Both the position numbers and the translations under genes were made by a program. Below, piece by piece: positions 43,621-52,685 of a DNA stretch of 64,000 nucleotides (position 1 is the stretch's first letter; each line of letters opens with the position of its first letter). The notes below the pieces were generated by a model that saw only the letters and a list, made by a program, of their open reading frames with translations, made no database searches and was not told the origin of the DNA. Source of the stretch: Myxococcus stipitatus (GTDB lineage Bacteria > Myxococcota > Myxococcia > Myxococcales > Myxococcaceae); the NCBI RefSeq assembly GCF_021412625.1, contig NZ_JAKCFI010000005.1, forward strand, positions 310,001-374,000. Reading direction: 5' to 3'.

Positions 43621-45018
43621 GCGCTCCGGGGGCGCGGAGGCCGGCACCTCGAGGACGACCTCCGCGCCAGCCTCCTCACGGCCTGGCGCGATATAGGCCC
43701 GGCCGCCATGCTGCTCGGCCACCTCCCGGACGATGGCCAGCCCCAGCCCCGTCCCCGGCGTGTGCCGGGTCCCCAGCACCCGGTGGAAGGGCTCGAACAC
43801 GGCCTCGCGCTCGGCGAGCGGGATGCCCGGGCCCGAATCCACGACGCGCAGCTGATGGCGTCCCCCGGCACGTGACAGGCGCACGACGACCTCGCCCCCT
43901 TCGGGCGAGAACTTGAGGGCGTTGGACAGCAGGTTGTCCACGGCCTGGCGCAAGGCCCCGGCGTCGAAGTGCGCCACCGCGGCGCCGGAGGTCTCCAGGC
44001 GGATGAGCTGCCCTCGTCGCTCGGCCTCGGCGCGCGCGCCCTCCACCGACTGGGTGACCAGGGTCGACAGGTCGCCGCGCCGGCGGTCCCACGCGCCCCT
44101 CCCCGCCACGGCGAGGTCCAGCATGTTGCCCGCGAGCACCGCCAACCGGTCGACCTCCGCGCGGGCCTCCAGCAAGCTGGCGCGTAGCGCGTCCGGGCTC
44201 CTATCCCTCCGCAGGGCCAGGTCCATGCTCGTGCGCATCAACGTCAGCGGCGTGCGCAGCTCGTGCGCAGCGCCCGCGATGAGCCGCTCCTGCGCGGCGC
44301 GCGCGCCCCGGAGCCGCTCGGTCGCCTCCGCCAGCACCGCGCGCAGCTGGCCAATCTCGTCCGGCTCCGCGTCCTCGACGGGCGCGCGGGAGAAGTCCCC
44401 CTCCCGAAGCTGTCCCAGGTGGCGGGTGATGGCCCCCAACCGCCGCGCGAGCCGCCGCGCCTGTTGGGTCTGCAGCACCAGCAGCGCGGCCCCCAGCACC
44501 GCCGCCAGCGCGAACGCCATGCGGTGGTAGGTCCCCACCGAGGCATCCACCTGTCCCAGCGACGCGGCCAGGCGCAACAGGAAGCGCTCGCCATGCGGTG
44601 AGCGCACGTTCACCAGCACCTCGCGCCAGCGGCTCCCATCCGGCAGATGGTGGGTCATCAGCACGGGCGCTCCCCCCGGCACACCCGGGACGTGCCGCGC
44701 GTCGGCCAGCGGATCTCCCTCGACGGGCCCGGGCGGGTAGCGCATCACGAGCGCGCCATCCGGGCCATGCAGGTAGCCATGCGGCGCGAAGGGGCGAACC
44801 TGCTCCACCAGCGGGGACACCGCCATGTGCAGGTGGACCTTCTGCCCCGGCCCGTCGAAGAGGCTCACGCTCTCCACCGCCGCCTGCGCGAGCAGCGCGC
44901 GATCCAACGAGCGCTCCAGGTCGTAGCGGAAGAGCTGTCCGGCCAGGGCCAGGGCCACGAACGCGGCCAGGGCCGGTACGAGCGCGCCCAGCAGCCACAG
45001 CCGCCGCGCCAGCGTCAC
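43612..45018 (-). CDS. sensor histidine kinase, CusS-like
   Basis: A 468-residue membrane kinase. Membrane helix 1 is about 8-29 and helix 2 about 166-183. The periplasmic sensor loop between them contains VHLHM (61-65) and PHGYLHG (79-85), residues that could bind copper or haem. A HAMP segment (about 184-240), phospho-acceptor His252 in GAAHELRTPL, an N box near DNLLSNALKFSPEGG and G boxes DSGPGI and GTGLGL follow. The GTG start overlaps the stop of the response regulator gene (GTGA), so the two are coupled. The tail converges on the cytochrome/PBP gene, overlapping by 9 bp. I infer that it regulates the copper-oxidase operon. Confidence 0.93.
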   Translation of the reverse strand: MTLARRLWLLGALVPALAAFVALALAGQLFRYDLERSLDRALLAQAAVESVSLFDGPGQKVHLHMAVSPLVEQVRPFAPHGYLHGPDGALVMRYPPGPVEGDPLADARHVPGVPGGAPVLMTHHLPDGSRWREVLVNVRSPHGERFLLRLAASLGQVDASVGTYHRMAFALAAVLGAALLVLQTQQARRLARRLGAITRHLGQLREGDFSRAPVEDAEPDEIGQLRAVLAEATERLRGARAAQERLIAGAAHELRTPLTLMRTSMDLALRRDRSPDALRASLLEARAEVDRLAVLAGNMLDLAVAGRGAWDRRRGDLSTLVTQSVEGARAEAERRGQLIRLETSGAAVAHFDAGALRQAVDNLLSNALKFSPEGGEVVVRLSRAGGRHQLRVVDSGPGIPLAEREAVFEPFHRVLGTRHTPGTGLGLAIVREVAEQHGGRAYIAPGREEAGAEVVLEVPASAPPERSG

Positions 45019-45701
45019 GGTGGCGCGTCCCCGCTCACCGCCAGCTTGTACCCCACGCCGCGCACGGAGCGGATGGCGACATCCGTCACCTCCAACCGCT
45101 CCAGCTTGGTGCGCAGATAGCCCACGTACACGTCCAACACGTTGCCGTTGCCGTCGAAGTCCGGCCCCCACGCCTGGGTGAGCAGCCGCGAGCGCACCTG
45201 CGCCTCGCCCGGGTGACGCGCCAGCGCGGAGAAGAGCGCGAACTCGCGCGACGTGAGCGATTCCTCGCGGCCGCCCCTGCGCAGCACGCGGCGGCGCGGG
45301 TCGAGCACCAACGCCCCCAGGCGCACCGGGCCATCCTCCCCGTCACCGCGCCGGGCCAGCGCCTCCAGGCGCGCCAGCAGCTCCTCGAAGTCGAAGGGCT
45401 TCACCAGGTAGTCGTCCGCGCCGGCGCGCAGGCCCGCCACCTTCTCCGGCGTGGTGCCGCGCGCGGTGAGCATCAACACCGGCGTGCGGACCCCGCCGTG
45501 CCTCCAATGCTTGAGGAGCGTGACACCGTCCATGCCTGGCAGCGCCCAGTCCAGGACGATGACGTCATAGCCGTCATCGAGGCCCCGCTCGAGCGCCGCG
45601 TTCCCCGTCACGCAGACCTCGACGTCGTGGCCCTCCTCCATGAGCCCGCGTTGGAGCAGACTCACCATCTTCTCCTCGTCCTCGACGAGCAATAGCCTCA
45701 T
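45015..45701 (-). CDS. OmpR-family response regulator
   Basis: A 228-residue regulator. The receiver domain (1-115) has acidic residues in LLVEDEE, phospho-acceptor Asp51 in VLDWALPGMDG, Thr in MLTAR and Lys in LVKPFDF. The winged-helix DNA-binding domain (about 128-222) ends in RSVRGVGYKLA. The ATG at 45701 starts directly with MRLLLVEDEEK. It is the upstream partner of the sensor kinase. The likely target is the divergent, AGACA-rich promoter region near 33.1 kb or its own promoter (inference). Confidence 0.95.
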   Translation of the reverse strand: MRLLLVEDEEKMVSLLQRGLMEEGHDVEVCVTGNAALERGLDDGYDVIVLDWALPGMDGVTLLKHWRHGGVRTPVLMLTARGTTPEKVAGLRAGADDYLVKPFDFEELLARLEALARRGDGEDGPVRLGALVLDPRRRVLRRGGREESLTSREFALFSALARHPGEAQVRSRLLTQAWGPDFDGNGNVLDVYVGYLRTKLERLEVTDVAIRSVRGVGYKLAVSGDAPP

Positions 45702-45779
45702 GTGCACGGCCCCCCTGCGGGCCGAGCTTTCCATGCCCTCCGAGACGTTGTCAGCGTCAATCCGGTGACAGTCCCGGCG

Positions 45780-46754
45780 TCAGGACGGGGAGGAGGGACG
45801 CGCCATCCGCGCACCCTCGCCCACCCCTTCGAAGCCATGCTCCGTCAGGAAGGCGCGCACCGCGTCGGCGATCTCCGTGCCGGCCTCCAACAGGCCGGCA
45901 TGACCGGCGTCATCCACCTGGAGCCACCGGGCCTGGGGCAGCGCGTCGCGCATGCGGACCATCTCCCGCAGGGGGACCAGGATGTCGTCGCGCGCGGCGA
46001 TGATGAGGATGGGCACGTCGAGCCGCGGCAGCACGTCCCAGGCGTGCCCCTCGGCCAGTCCCCGGAGGGTGTACCAGTACGCCTGGGGGCTCATCGTCCG
46101 CAGCGCGTAGAGGAACTCGTCGATGTCCGGCCGGGGCGCGCGGGCCCGGAGCGCGCCCACCGCGCGAGCCATGGGATAGGCGAAGCGGCTGGCCATCACC
46201 GCTCGCGCCACGGGCGCGGCGACGGGGAGCGCGGGGGTGACGGCGCGGAACACGTTGCGCACGGTGGACAGCAGGGCCCGCCCCGACAGGGGGGCCCCCG
46301 CCCCGGACCCCGGCGCCCCGGGTGTCCCCGCGATGAGCGTCATCGCGGGCACCAGGTCCGGCCGGCGGCGGTACAGCTCCAGCAGCACCCGCACGCCCAT
46401 GGAGAAGGCGATGTGGTGTGGGGGCCGCCCGTCGCCGCGCGCCATCACCTCCTCGGTGACGCGCTCCAGGTCGTCCACGTGCACGGGGATGCCGTAGTGC
46501 CCGCTCCGGGACGTCTCGCTCCCGCCATGGCCCCGGTAGTTCCAATGGACCACGCGGTGGTCCTGCTCGAGGCTGGCGACGATGTGGCGCCAGAAGTTCT
46601 CCGACGTGCCGATGCCGTTGGTCAGCAACACCGTGGGCCGGGGCCGCAGCACGCCCTCCGCGCTCTCCTCCCGGAGGTCGCCGGTGTGCGTATGCCAGGC
46701 CACCCGGGTTCCATCCGGGGCGACGACGAAGCGCGTGGTGCGACGATAGGGCAT
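45780..46754 (-). CDS. alpha/beta hydrolase
   Basis: A 324-residue alpha/beta-hydrolase-fold enzyme. Visible parts are the oxyanion strand VLLTNGIGTSENFWRH, the RGHGGS turn, the nucleophile elbow AFSMGVRV (a variant of GxSxG with Ala at the first Gly), the acid in IIAARDDILVP and catalytic His in DAGHAGLLE. The nucleophile Ser is retained, so it is probably active. The ATG at 46754 is chosen, as the 31 codons upstream have atypical composition. The substrate is unknown; lipase/esterase or haloalkane-like activities are all possible. Confidence 0.88.
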   Translation of the reverse strand: MPYRRTTRFVVAPDGTRVAWHTHTGDLREESAEGVLRPRPTVLLTNGIGTSENFWRHIVASLEQDHRVVHWNYRGHGGSETSRSGHYGIPVHVDDLERVTEEVMARGDGRPPHHIAFSMGVRVLLELYRRRPDLVPAMTLIAGTPGAPGSGAGAPLSGRALLSTVRNVFRAVTPALPVAAPVARAVMASRFAYPMARAVGALRARAPRPDIDEFLYALRTMSPQAYWYTLRGLAEGHAWDVLPRLDVPILIIAARDDILVPLREMVRMRDALPQARWLQVDDAGHAGLLEAGTEIADAVRAFLTEHGFEGVGEGARMARPSSPS

Positions 46755-46876
46755 GCGCCCCTCACCATGAGGCGCACCCGACGCACGCGCAAGGTGGACG
46801 TTCGGACAATCGGTCCGCTCCACGGCGGTGTGACATCCCGCTCCCATGGGCCGCGCGGGCCGGGGTATGAGGGGCC

Positions 46877-47659
46877 ATGCTTCACGAGGATGCCCTCCAG
46901 GTCGACATCGCCGGCGCGCTCGCGCATTACGCCGAGCACGGCTACGCCCGGCTGGGACGGGTCCTGAGCGACGCGGGCCTGGAGGCGCTGCGCGAGCGTG
47001 CGGATGACCTCATGCTCGGCCGGGTGGCCTACCCGGGCATGTTCTTCCAGCCGGACGCCACCACCGGCCGCTACGAGGACGCGCCGCTGGGCCTGGGCTG
47101 GCAGGGCCCGTCGCTCGACTACCGCAAGCTGGAGAAGCTGGAGAAGGACCCGCGCTTCCTCGCGTGGATGGAGAACCCGCTGTTCGAGCGCGTCGTGCGC
47201 GCGCGCATCCCGGGCGATGTCGTGCTCTACCGCGCCATCTTGTTCCACAAGGGGCAGGCGGGTGGCAGCAACCTGCCCTGGCACCAGGATGGCGGCCGGC
47301 TCTGGGGCCTCACGCGAGAGCCGGAGCTCCAGCTGTGGACCGCGCTGGACGACGCGCCCGTGGGCGGCGGCTGCCTGGAGGTCATCCCCGGCAGCCACTG
47401 GGGCGGCCTGGTGACGGAGCTGGGAGGCGTCATCCCCCCGGACGCCGTGGAGGCGGGGGACGCCGAACGCCGCGCCCTGCCCCTCCCCGCCGCCGCCGGC
47501 GAGGTCATCCTCGTCCACAACCACGTGTGGCACCGCTCCGGCCGGGGACGCCCCGGGCAGCGCCGCCGGGCCTTCTCCGCCTGCTACATGAGCGCGGACA
47601 TCCACTGCGTCCGCAAGAAGAAGGCCCCGCGCGTCTTCCCCGCCGTCTTCCGGCGGTAG
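46877..47659 (+). CDS. phytanoyl-CoA dioxygenase (PhyH) family protein
   Basis: A 260-residue Fe(II)/2-oxoglutarate oxygenase of the PhyH family. The iron triad is visible as HQD (WHQDGG, His and Asp) and a distal His in LVHNHVWHRSG. The Arg that binds 2-oxoglutarate is probably in RRRAFSACY. PhyH enzymes hydroxylate small molecules, lipids or peptides, often in secondary metabolism, but no biosynthetic cluster surrounds it. It is divergent from the hydrolase gene with a 122-bp gap. Confidence 0.9.
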   Translation: MLHEDALQVDIAGALAHYAEHGYARLGRVLSDAGLEALRERADDLMLGRVAYPGMFFQPDATTGRYEDAPLGLGWQGPSLDYRKLEKLEKDPRFLAWMENPLFERVVRARIPGDVVLYRAILFHKGQAGGSNLPWHQDGGRLWGLTREPELQLWTALDDAPVGGGCLEVIPGSHWGGLVTELGGVIPPDAVEAGDAERRALPLPAAAGEVILVHNHVWHRSGRGRPGQRRRAFSACYMSADIHCVRKKKAPRVFPAVFRR

Positions 47660-47671
47660 CGCCAGCGCGGC

Positions 47672-49732
47672 TCACCCCACCAGGGGCATGCGCCGGGGGG
47701 GCGGCAGCTCCCGCGCGCCCTGGCCCAGCGGCAGCGACACCCGGAAGGTGCTGCCACGGCCCGGCTCGCTCTCCACCGAAATCTCCCCGCCGAAGCCGGT
47801 GACGATGCCGTGGCAGATGGACAGCCCCAGGCCGGTCCCCACGCCCACCGGCTTCGTGGTGAAGAACGGGTCGAAGATGCGCGCGCGCACCTCCGGCGTC
47901 ATGCCCACGCCGGTGTCCCGCACCTCCACGACGACGCGCTCCCCGGCCGGGCGGAGCGTGACGCGCACCTCGTTGTGCTCGGGACGCCCCTCGGGAATCG
48001 CGTGCGCGGCGTTGATGAGCAGGTTGAGGAACACCTGGCCGAAGCGGCCCTCGCTGCCCTCCACCGGGGGCACGTCGCGGTAGTCCCGGACGACCTGCGC
48101 GCGCATCTTCAGCTCGCCCCGCGCCATGGTGATGGCCGACTCCAGCACCGCCTGGAGGTTGACGGCGGTGGCGACGTCCTCGTCGCCTCGCGAGAACGTG
48201 CGCAGGTCGCGGACGATCTGCCGCACGCGGTGCGCGCCGTCCACGGCCTCGCGCAGCACCTCCTCCATCTCCGACGTCCGCCCCTCCGGCAGCTCGCGCG
48301 CCACGTTCTTCAGCTCCACCGCCAGGAAGGACAGGTTGGAGAGCACGAAGGCCAGCGGGTTGTTGATTTCATGCGCCACCCCCGCCGCCAGGGTGCCCAC
48401 CGCCGCCAGCCGGTCCGACACCACGAGCTGCGCCTGCATCGCCTTGCGGTCGGTGATGTCCAGCGACACGCCGCCCAGCAGCCGCCGGCCCGTGCGCTCC
48501 TTCAGGATGAAGCGATACGTGAGCCAGTGGCGCTCCGTCCCGTCCGGCGAGGGAATCATCCCCTCGGAGGCGCTGGCCACCCCGGAGTCGAGCACCGCCT
48601 GGTCCTCGCGGCGCACGTGCTCCGCGGACGCGGCCGGCATCAGCGCCACGTCCGAAAGCAGGCTGACGTCCACGTCGTCCTTCAGCCCGAAGAAGTGACG
48701 ATAGGGTTCGTTCACCCAGACGCGCCGCCCCTGCTCGTCCTTCATGTACGCCACGGCGGGGCCATGGTTCATGAAGGACGCGAACAGCTCCTGCGACTCC
48801 TGGAGGGCCGCGAGCGCCGCGGTGCGCTCGGCCATCACCGCGTGGCGCGCGTCGACCTCCGCCGCGTTGCCCATGGCCGCGCCCAACAGCCCCGCCATCA
48901 GCTCCAGCGTGCGCACGTCCCGGTCGTCGAACGCGTGGGGCTGGCGCGACGTCACGTTGAGCGCGCCCACCGGCCGCGCCTCGCGCCACAGCGGCACGCA
49001 CACCATGGAGCGCACGCCCACCCGCCGCGTGGCGTCCACGTCGACGCGCACGTCGTCCTCGGCGTCGTCCGTGCGCATGACCTCGCCGCGCAGCAGGCTG
49101 TCCCCGGTGAGCGTCCCCGTCAGCGGGAGGCGGAAGCCCCTGTGTTCGGCGAGCGAGCCGGTGGCCACCTCGTATTCGACGTACCCGTCGCGCATCAGCG
49201 CCACCGCCGCGCCATCCGCGCCGCACAGCCGCCGGGAGCGCTCGCACAACAGGTCCATCACCGTCGCCAGGTCGAAGCCCGCGAGCGCCACCTCCGACTG
49301 GACCTGGATGATCTCCGCCAGCCGGGACATCTCTCCCCGGGCGGAGGCCTCCGAGCGCTGGAGCTGCCGCCGCGCCACGGACCTGCGCTCCAGCAGCGCC
49401 CGCCGCGCGCGCACCTCCTCCGCGCGGAACGGCGCCACCAGGAACTCGTCCACGCCCGCGGCCAGCAGCGGCGCCAGCGCGGCGTCCGTCGCCGCGTCCG
49501 CCAACCCGAGCACCAGCAGCTCCTCGGGGCGCGCGCGCCCGCGCAGCGCGTCCAGCCAGCGCGCGTCCCCCACCAGCGACGCGGCCTCCACGACGAGCAC
49601 GTCCACGTGTTCGTGCACCAACGCCGTGTCCGCCTCCGGGACGCCAAAGACCACGCGGACCTCCTGCCCCTGGCGGCGGAGCTCCTCGGCCACTGGATGA
49701 CGAAGCTCAGCGCTGATGCACAGATACTTCAT
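47672..49732 (-). CDS. histidine kinase with degenerate receiver, GAF and PAS domains
   Basis: A 686-residue cytoplasmic sensor kinase. Residues 1-118 have a receiver fold whose phosphorylation site is lost: the expected Asp is Glu in DVLVVEAAS, the acidic pair is replaced by SAE, and Lys is replaced in EFLVAPF. A short coiled coil (about 120-150) leads to a GAF domain (about 150-300), a PAS domain (about 318-430), His near 454 in GVAHEINNPLAF and an ATPase domain with NLLINAAHAI, DTGVGM and GTGLGLSI. Inputs are thus ligand/redox (GAF, PAS) plus a non-phosphorylated interaction domain. No response regulator is adjacent. Confidence 0.93.
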   Translation of the reverse strand: MKYLCISAELRHPVAEELRRQGQEVRVVFGVPEADTALVHEHVDVLVVEAASLVGDARWLDALRGRARPEELLVLGLADAATDAALAPLLAAGVDEFLVAPFRAEEVRARRALLERRSVARRQLQRSEASARGEMSRLAEIIQVQSEVALAGFDLATVMDLLCERSRRLCGADGAAVALMRDGYVEYEVATGSLAEHRGFRLPLTGTLTGDSLLRGEVMRTDDAEDDVRVDVDATRRVGVRSMVCVPLWREARPVGALNVTSRQPHAFDDRDVRTLELMAGLLGAAMGNAAEVDARHAVMAERTAALAALQESQELFASFMNHGPAVAYMKDEQGRRVWVNEPYRHFFGLKDDVDVSLLSDVALMPAASAEHVRREDQAVLDSGVASASEGMIPSPDGTERHWLTYRFILKERTGRRLLGGVSLDITDRKAMQAQLVVSDRLAAVGTLAAGVAHEINNPLAFVLSNLSFLAVELKNVARELPEGRTSEMEEVLREAVDGAHRVRQIVRDLRTFSRGDEDVATAVNLQAVLESAITMARGELKMRAQVVRDYRDVPPVEGSEGRFGQVFLNLLINAAHAIPEGRPEHNEVRVTLRPAGERVVVEVRDTGVGMTPEVRARIFDPFFTTKPVGVGTGLGLSICHGIVTGFGGEISVESEPGRGSTFRVSLPLGQGARELPPPRRMPLVG

Positions 49733-49893
49733 CCATCCTCATCCACGGGAGAAGGACCCAGGCCGTCCTCGGGATGTTACAATCTATCAACCGCGCGGTT
49801 CCACCGCGCCGGCCCCGAGTGAGGGGCCACGTCCACCCCCGCGCCTCTCGACCCCAGAGAAGCCTCGCGCGGTAGAGAGCGAGCCCTTTCGTC

Positions 49894-50679
49894 GTGTCCT
49901 TGTCGGGTGTCCCGGGAGTCGTCGTCGCCGAGCAGCCCCACTACCTGCCCTGGGTCGATTTCTACGAACAGGTGGCGCGCGCGGGGACCTTCGTCGTGCT
50001 GGACAACGTGCAATGGCTGCGACGGGGCTGGCAGCGGCGCACGCGTGTCAGCCTGCCGGCGAACGTGCCCACACCGCCCCCCACCGAGCCCGGCTTCCAA
50101 TGGCTGTCCATTCCGCTGGAGGACCCACACCGGGACCAGCTCATCTCCGAACTGGCGGTGGACACGCGCCAGCCCTGGGCGCGTCGACACCTGCACGCGC
50201 TGGTGACGCTGTACGGGCGCCGGCCCCATTTCGCCACCCAGGTGCTGCCACGGCTGGAGCCCTTCTACGACATGGCCGCGCGCGAGTCGGGGCCGGGCTC
50301 GCTGCTGCGCGTGCTGCTGGCGAGCATGGCGCTGTTCCACGAACCGCTCGGCTTGAAACCGGACATCGTGCTGGCCTCCACGCTGGAGCGTCGGGGCGAG
50401 GACAAGTCCGCGCGGCTGGTCGAGTACTGTCGACAGCTGGGCGCGCACACGTACTACTCGGGCCTGGGTTCGTCGCTGTATCTCCAGGTGGGGCTGTTCC
50501 GCGACGCGGACGTGCGCGTGCTGTGGCAGCGCTTCCGCCACCCGGACTACGCGCAGGGGCGCGAGGGGCGCTTCGTGCAGGGCATGTCCATCGTGGACGT
50601 GCTGTCCAACGTCCCCGTGGAGCAGGTGCGCCGGTGGCTGGAGCCCTCCCCGTGGGGGCCCTTCGCCCCGGCGCCCTGA
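49894..50679 (+). CDS. WbqC family protein
   Basis: A 261-residue protein with the WbqC signature: VVAEQPHYLPWVDFYEQVARA near the start, VVLDNVQWLRRGWQRRTRV, and PHRDQLI in the first third. The family occurs in polysaccharide and glycan biosynthesis loci; its exact reaction is not well established. There is no glycosyltransferase cluster nearby. The GTG at 49894 gives the best match to the family start. It converges on the ATPase gene with a 5-bp gap. Confidence 0.88.
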   Translation: MSLSGVPGVVVAEQPHYLPWVDFYEQVARAGTFVVLDNVQWLRRGWQRRTRVSLPANVPTPPPTEPGFQWLSIPLEDPHRDQLISELAVDTRQPWARRHLHALVTLYGRRPHFATQVLPRLEPFYDMAARESGPGSLLRVLLASMALFHEPLGLKPDIVLASTLERRGEDKSARLVEYCRQLGAHTYYSGLGSSLYLQVGLFRDADVRVLWQRFRHPDYAQGREGRFVQGMSIVDVLSNVPVEQVRRWLEPSPWGPFAPAP

Positions 50680-50684
50680 GGGCT

Positions 50685-52493
50685 TCAGGAGGCCGAGGCG
50701 GCGGTGGCCTCGACGGCCTTGTCGAAGCGCACGAAGTAGCTGCGCACGGCCGCGTCGAGCAGGGCCGGGTCCAACCGGGGCTCCTGGCCCAGGTAATGGG
50801 ACATGTCGATGACCTGGTCGAGCAGGTCGCGCGGCTGACACGCGGCGAAGGGCCGGTTGGTGGGCCGGTAGTGCGCGTCGATGAGGTAGTCGACGGCGTT
50901 GGCGTTGTAGGCCACGCCGCGCTTGCGACACATCACCTCGAAGATCTGGTGGAACTGCTCCTCGTCCGGGCGGCGCACCTCCAGCTTGTAGCGGACCCGG
51001 CGCAGGAAGGCGTCGTCCACGAGCGCGCTCGGGTCGAGGTTGGTGGAGAAGGCGGCGAACACGTCGAAGGGCACCTGCAGCTTCTTGCCAGTGTGCAGGG
51101 TGAGCATGTCGATGTCGCTCTCCAGCGGGACGATCCACCGGTTGAGCAAATCTCGGGGAGAGACCTTCTGCCGGCCGAAGTCGTCGATGAGGAGCATGCC
51201 GTTGCTCGCCTTCATCTGGAACGGCGCCTCGTAGTACTTCACCTCCGGCGAGTAGACGAGGTCGAGCATCTCCAGCGTCAGCTCGCCACCGACGACGACG
51301 AGCGGGCGGCGGCACCGCACCCAGCGCCGGTCGTACGAGGGGCCGTTGTCGTCCTCCACCGGCTTGTGCAGGTTGGAGTCGAAGACGCGCACCACGAAGT
51401 CGTCGATGAGGATGGCGTGGGGGATGAAGACGTCCCCCTCGAAGCAGTTCACCATGCCCTGGCAGATGGCCGTCTTGCCGTTGCCCGGAGGACCGTAGAA
51501 GAAGATGGCGCGGCCGGAGTTCATCGCGGGGCCGATGCCGTCGTAGATGTAGTCGCGGATGATGAGGTCGCCGAACTTGTCCTGCATCCGCGCGCGGGTG
51601 ATGCGGTTGCCGCGCACGGTCTGCTTCTTCACCGCGGCGACGTACTCCTGGAAGGGGATGGGCGCCGGGCCGTTGTAGCGGTTGCGGTCGAGGATCTGCC
51701 GCAGCACGTCCGTCACGAACGGCGTGAGCTGGTAGATCATCGTGGACTTGCCCACGCCGGACGCGCCGCCGCCGCGGATGTCGACGTACTTCTGGCGACG
51801 CAGCCCTTCGATGATGTCGTCGACGACGGAGGTGGGCAGCTGGAGGCGGGACGCCAGGTCCATGCCGCGCATCTCACCGGCGAAGAAGAGGGCCTTGAGG
51901 ACCAGCTCCTCCACGAAGGTCGCGGTGAGGCCGGTGTCCTCCAGGGCGCGCGGCTGGGCGGGCCAGAAGCGCTGCTCCATGCTCGGATCGAGCGCGCGGC
52001 GTGAACCGGTGACCGCGCCCCGGCGCTCCGTGCCGCTGTAGGCGGGGGGCGGGATGGTGCGGCGCTCCGGGCCATTGAACGCCGCCCCGGGCGCGGCGGA
52101 GGGCGGGCGGCGCTCCGGGCCTCCTGCGGCGGCCGGGGGCGCCGCGGGGGCGGCGGGACGGCGCGGGGGCTCCTGACTGCTGACGATGACCGAGGGCGAG
52201 GGCCCGGGAGGGGGACGGCGCTCGGGCGTCCCGGAGGGAGCGACGGGACGACGCTCGGTGGGGAACTCGGGGCCGTCGTCCTCCGCCGACGGGGGGCGGG
52301 GGGGCGGGCCTCCCGGGGCGGGGCGACGCTCGGGCAGGGCCGAGTTGGCCCCCGGGCGGGGGCGTGGAGGAGAGCTGAGCACCGGGCTGGGCACGTCCGG
52401 AGCGACCGGCGTCTCCGTGGGGGTGACGCTTCGGCTCGACTCGTCGTTCGGATCACCCGCCGTCGTGGGGGACGGCCGCCTGAACAGGGTCAT
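50685..52493 (-). CDS. AAA+ ATPase with Pro-rich ERRP tail and winged helix
   Basis: A 602-residue protein. The first 165 residues are disordered and Pro-rich with about eight ERRP/ERRT/ERRG units, likely a docking tail. A winged-helix-like part follows (about 185-245, LVLKALFFAGEMRGMDLASRL). The AAA+ core has Walker A GPPGNGKT at about 331, Walker B-like GMLLIDDFGRQK near 433 and sensor FSTNLDPS. The helix-turn-helix plus ATPase suggests a MoxR/DnaC-like remodelling or regulatory ATPase; the target is unknown. It is the only gene of its transcription unit in view. Confidence 0.88.
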   Translation of the reverse strand: MTLFRRPSPTTAGDPNDESSRSVTPTETPVAPDVPSPVLSSPPRPRPGANSALPERRPAPGGPPPRPPSAEDDGPEFPTERRPVAPSGTPERRPPPGPSPSVIVSSQEPPRRPAAPAAPPAAAGGPERRPPSAAPGAAFNGPERRTIPPPAYSGTERRGAVTGSRRALDPSMEQRFWPAQPRALEDTGLTATFVEELVLKALFFAGEMRGMDLASRLQLPTSVVDDIIEGLRRQKYVDIRGGGASGVGKSTMIYQLTPFVTDVLRQILDRNRYNGPAPIPFQEYVAAVKKQTVRGNRITRARMQDKFGDLIIRDYIYDGIGPAMNSGRAIFFYGPPGNGKTAICQGMVNCFEGDVFIPHAILIDDFVVRVFDSNLHKPVEDDNGPSYDRRWVRCRRPLVVVGGELTLEMLDLVYSPEVKYYEAPFQMKASNGMLLIDDFGRQKVSPRDLLNRWIVPLESDIDMLTLHTGKKLQVPFDVFAAFSTNLDPSALVDDAFLRRVRYKLEVRRPDEEQFHQIFEVMCRKRGVAYNANAVDYLIDAHYRPTNRPFAACQPRDLLDQVIDMSHYLGQEPRLDPALLDAAVRSYFVRFDKAVEATAASAS

Positions 52494-52685
52494 TCGGTGC
52501 TCACTCCAAGGTGGAGCCCCGGAGCCTACCGCAAATCACCCGCCGTCAACGAGGCGGCGTGGCGCCTGGGCTGAGCGATGATGGACACACCCTCCGTCAC
52601 GCGGAGGTGTCCTCGGGGAGCGTCCCTCCGCGGCGCCCCCCGGGCCTGTCTTCCCCACCCTGGAGCCACACCCTTGAATCGACCC

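Noticed and set aside
46794..46823. CGGAC-aatcg-GTCCG inverted repeat between the hydrolase and PhyH genes
   Set aside because: The outer GTGG/CCAC arms are asymmetrically spaced and the 5-bp inner arms are too short to be convincing in GC-rich DNA.
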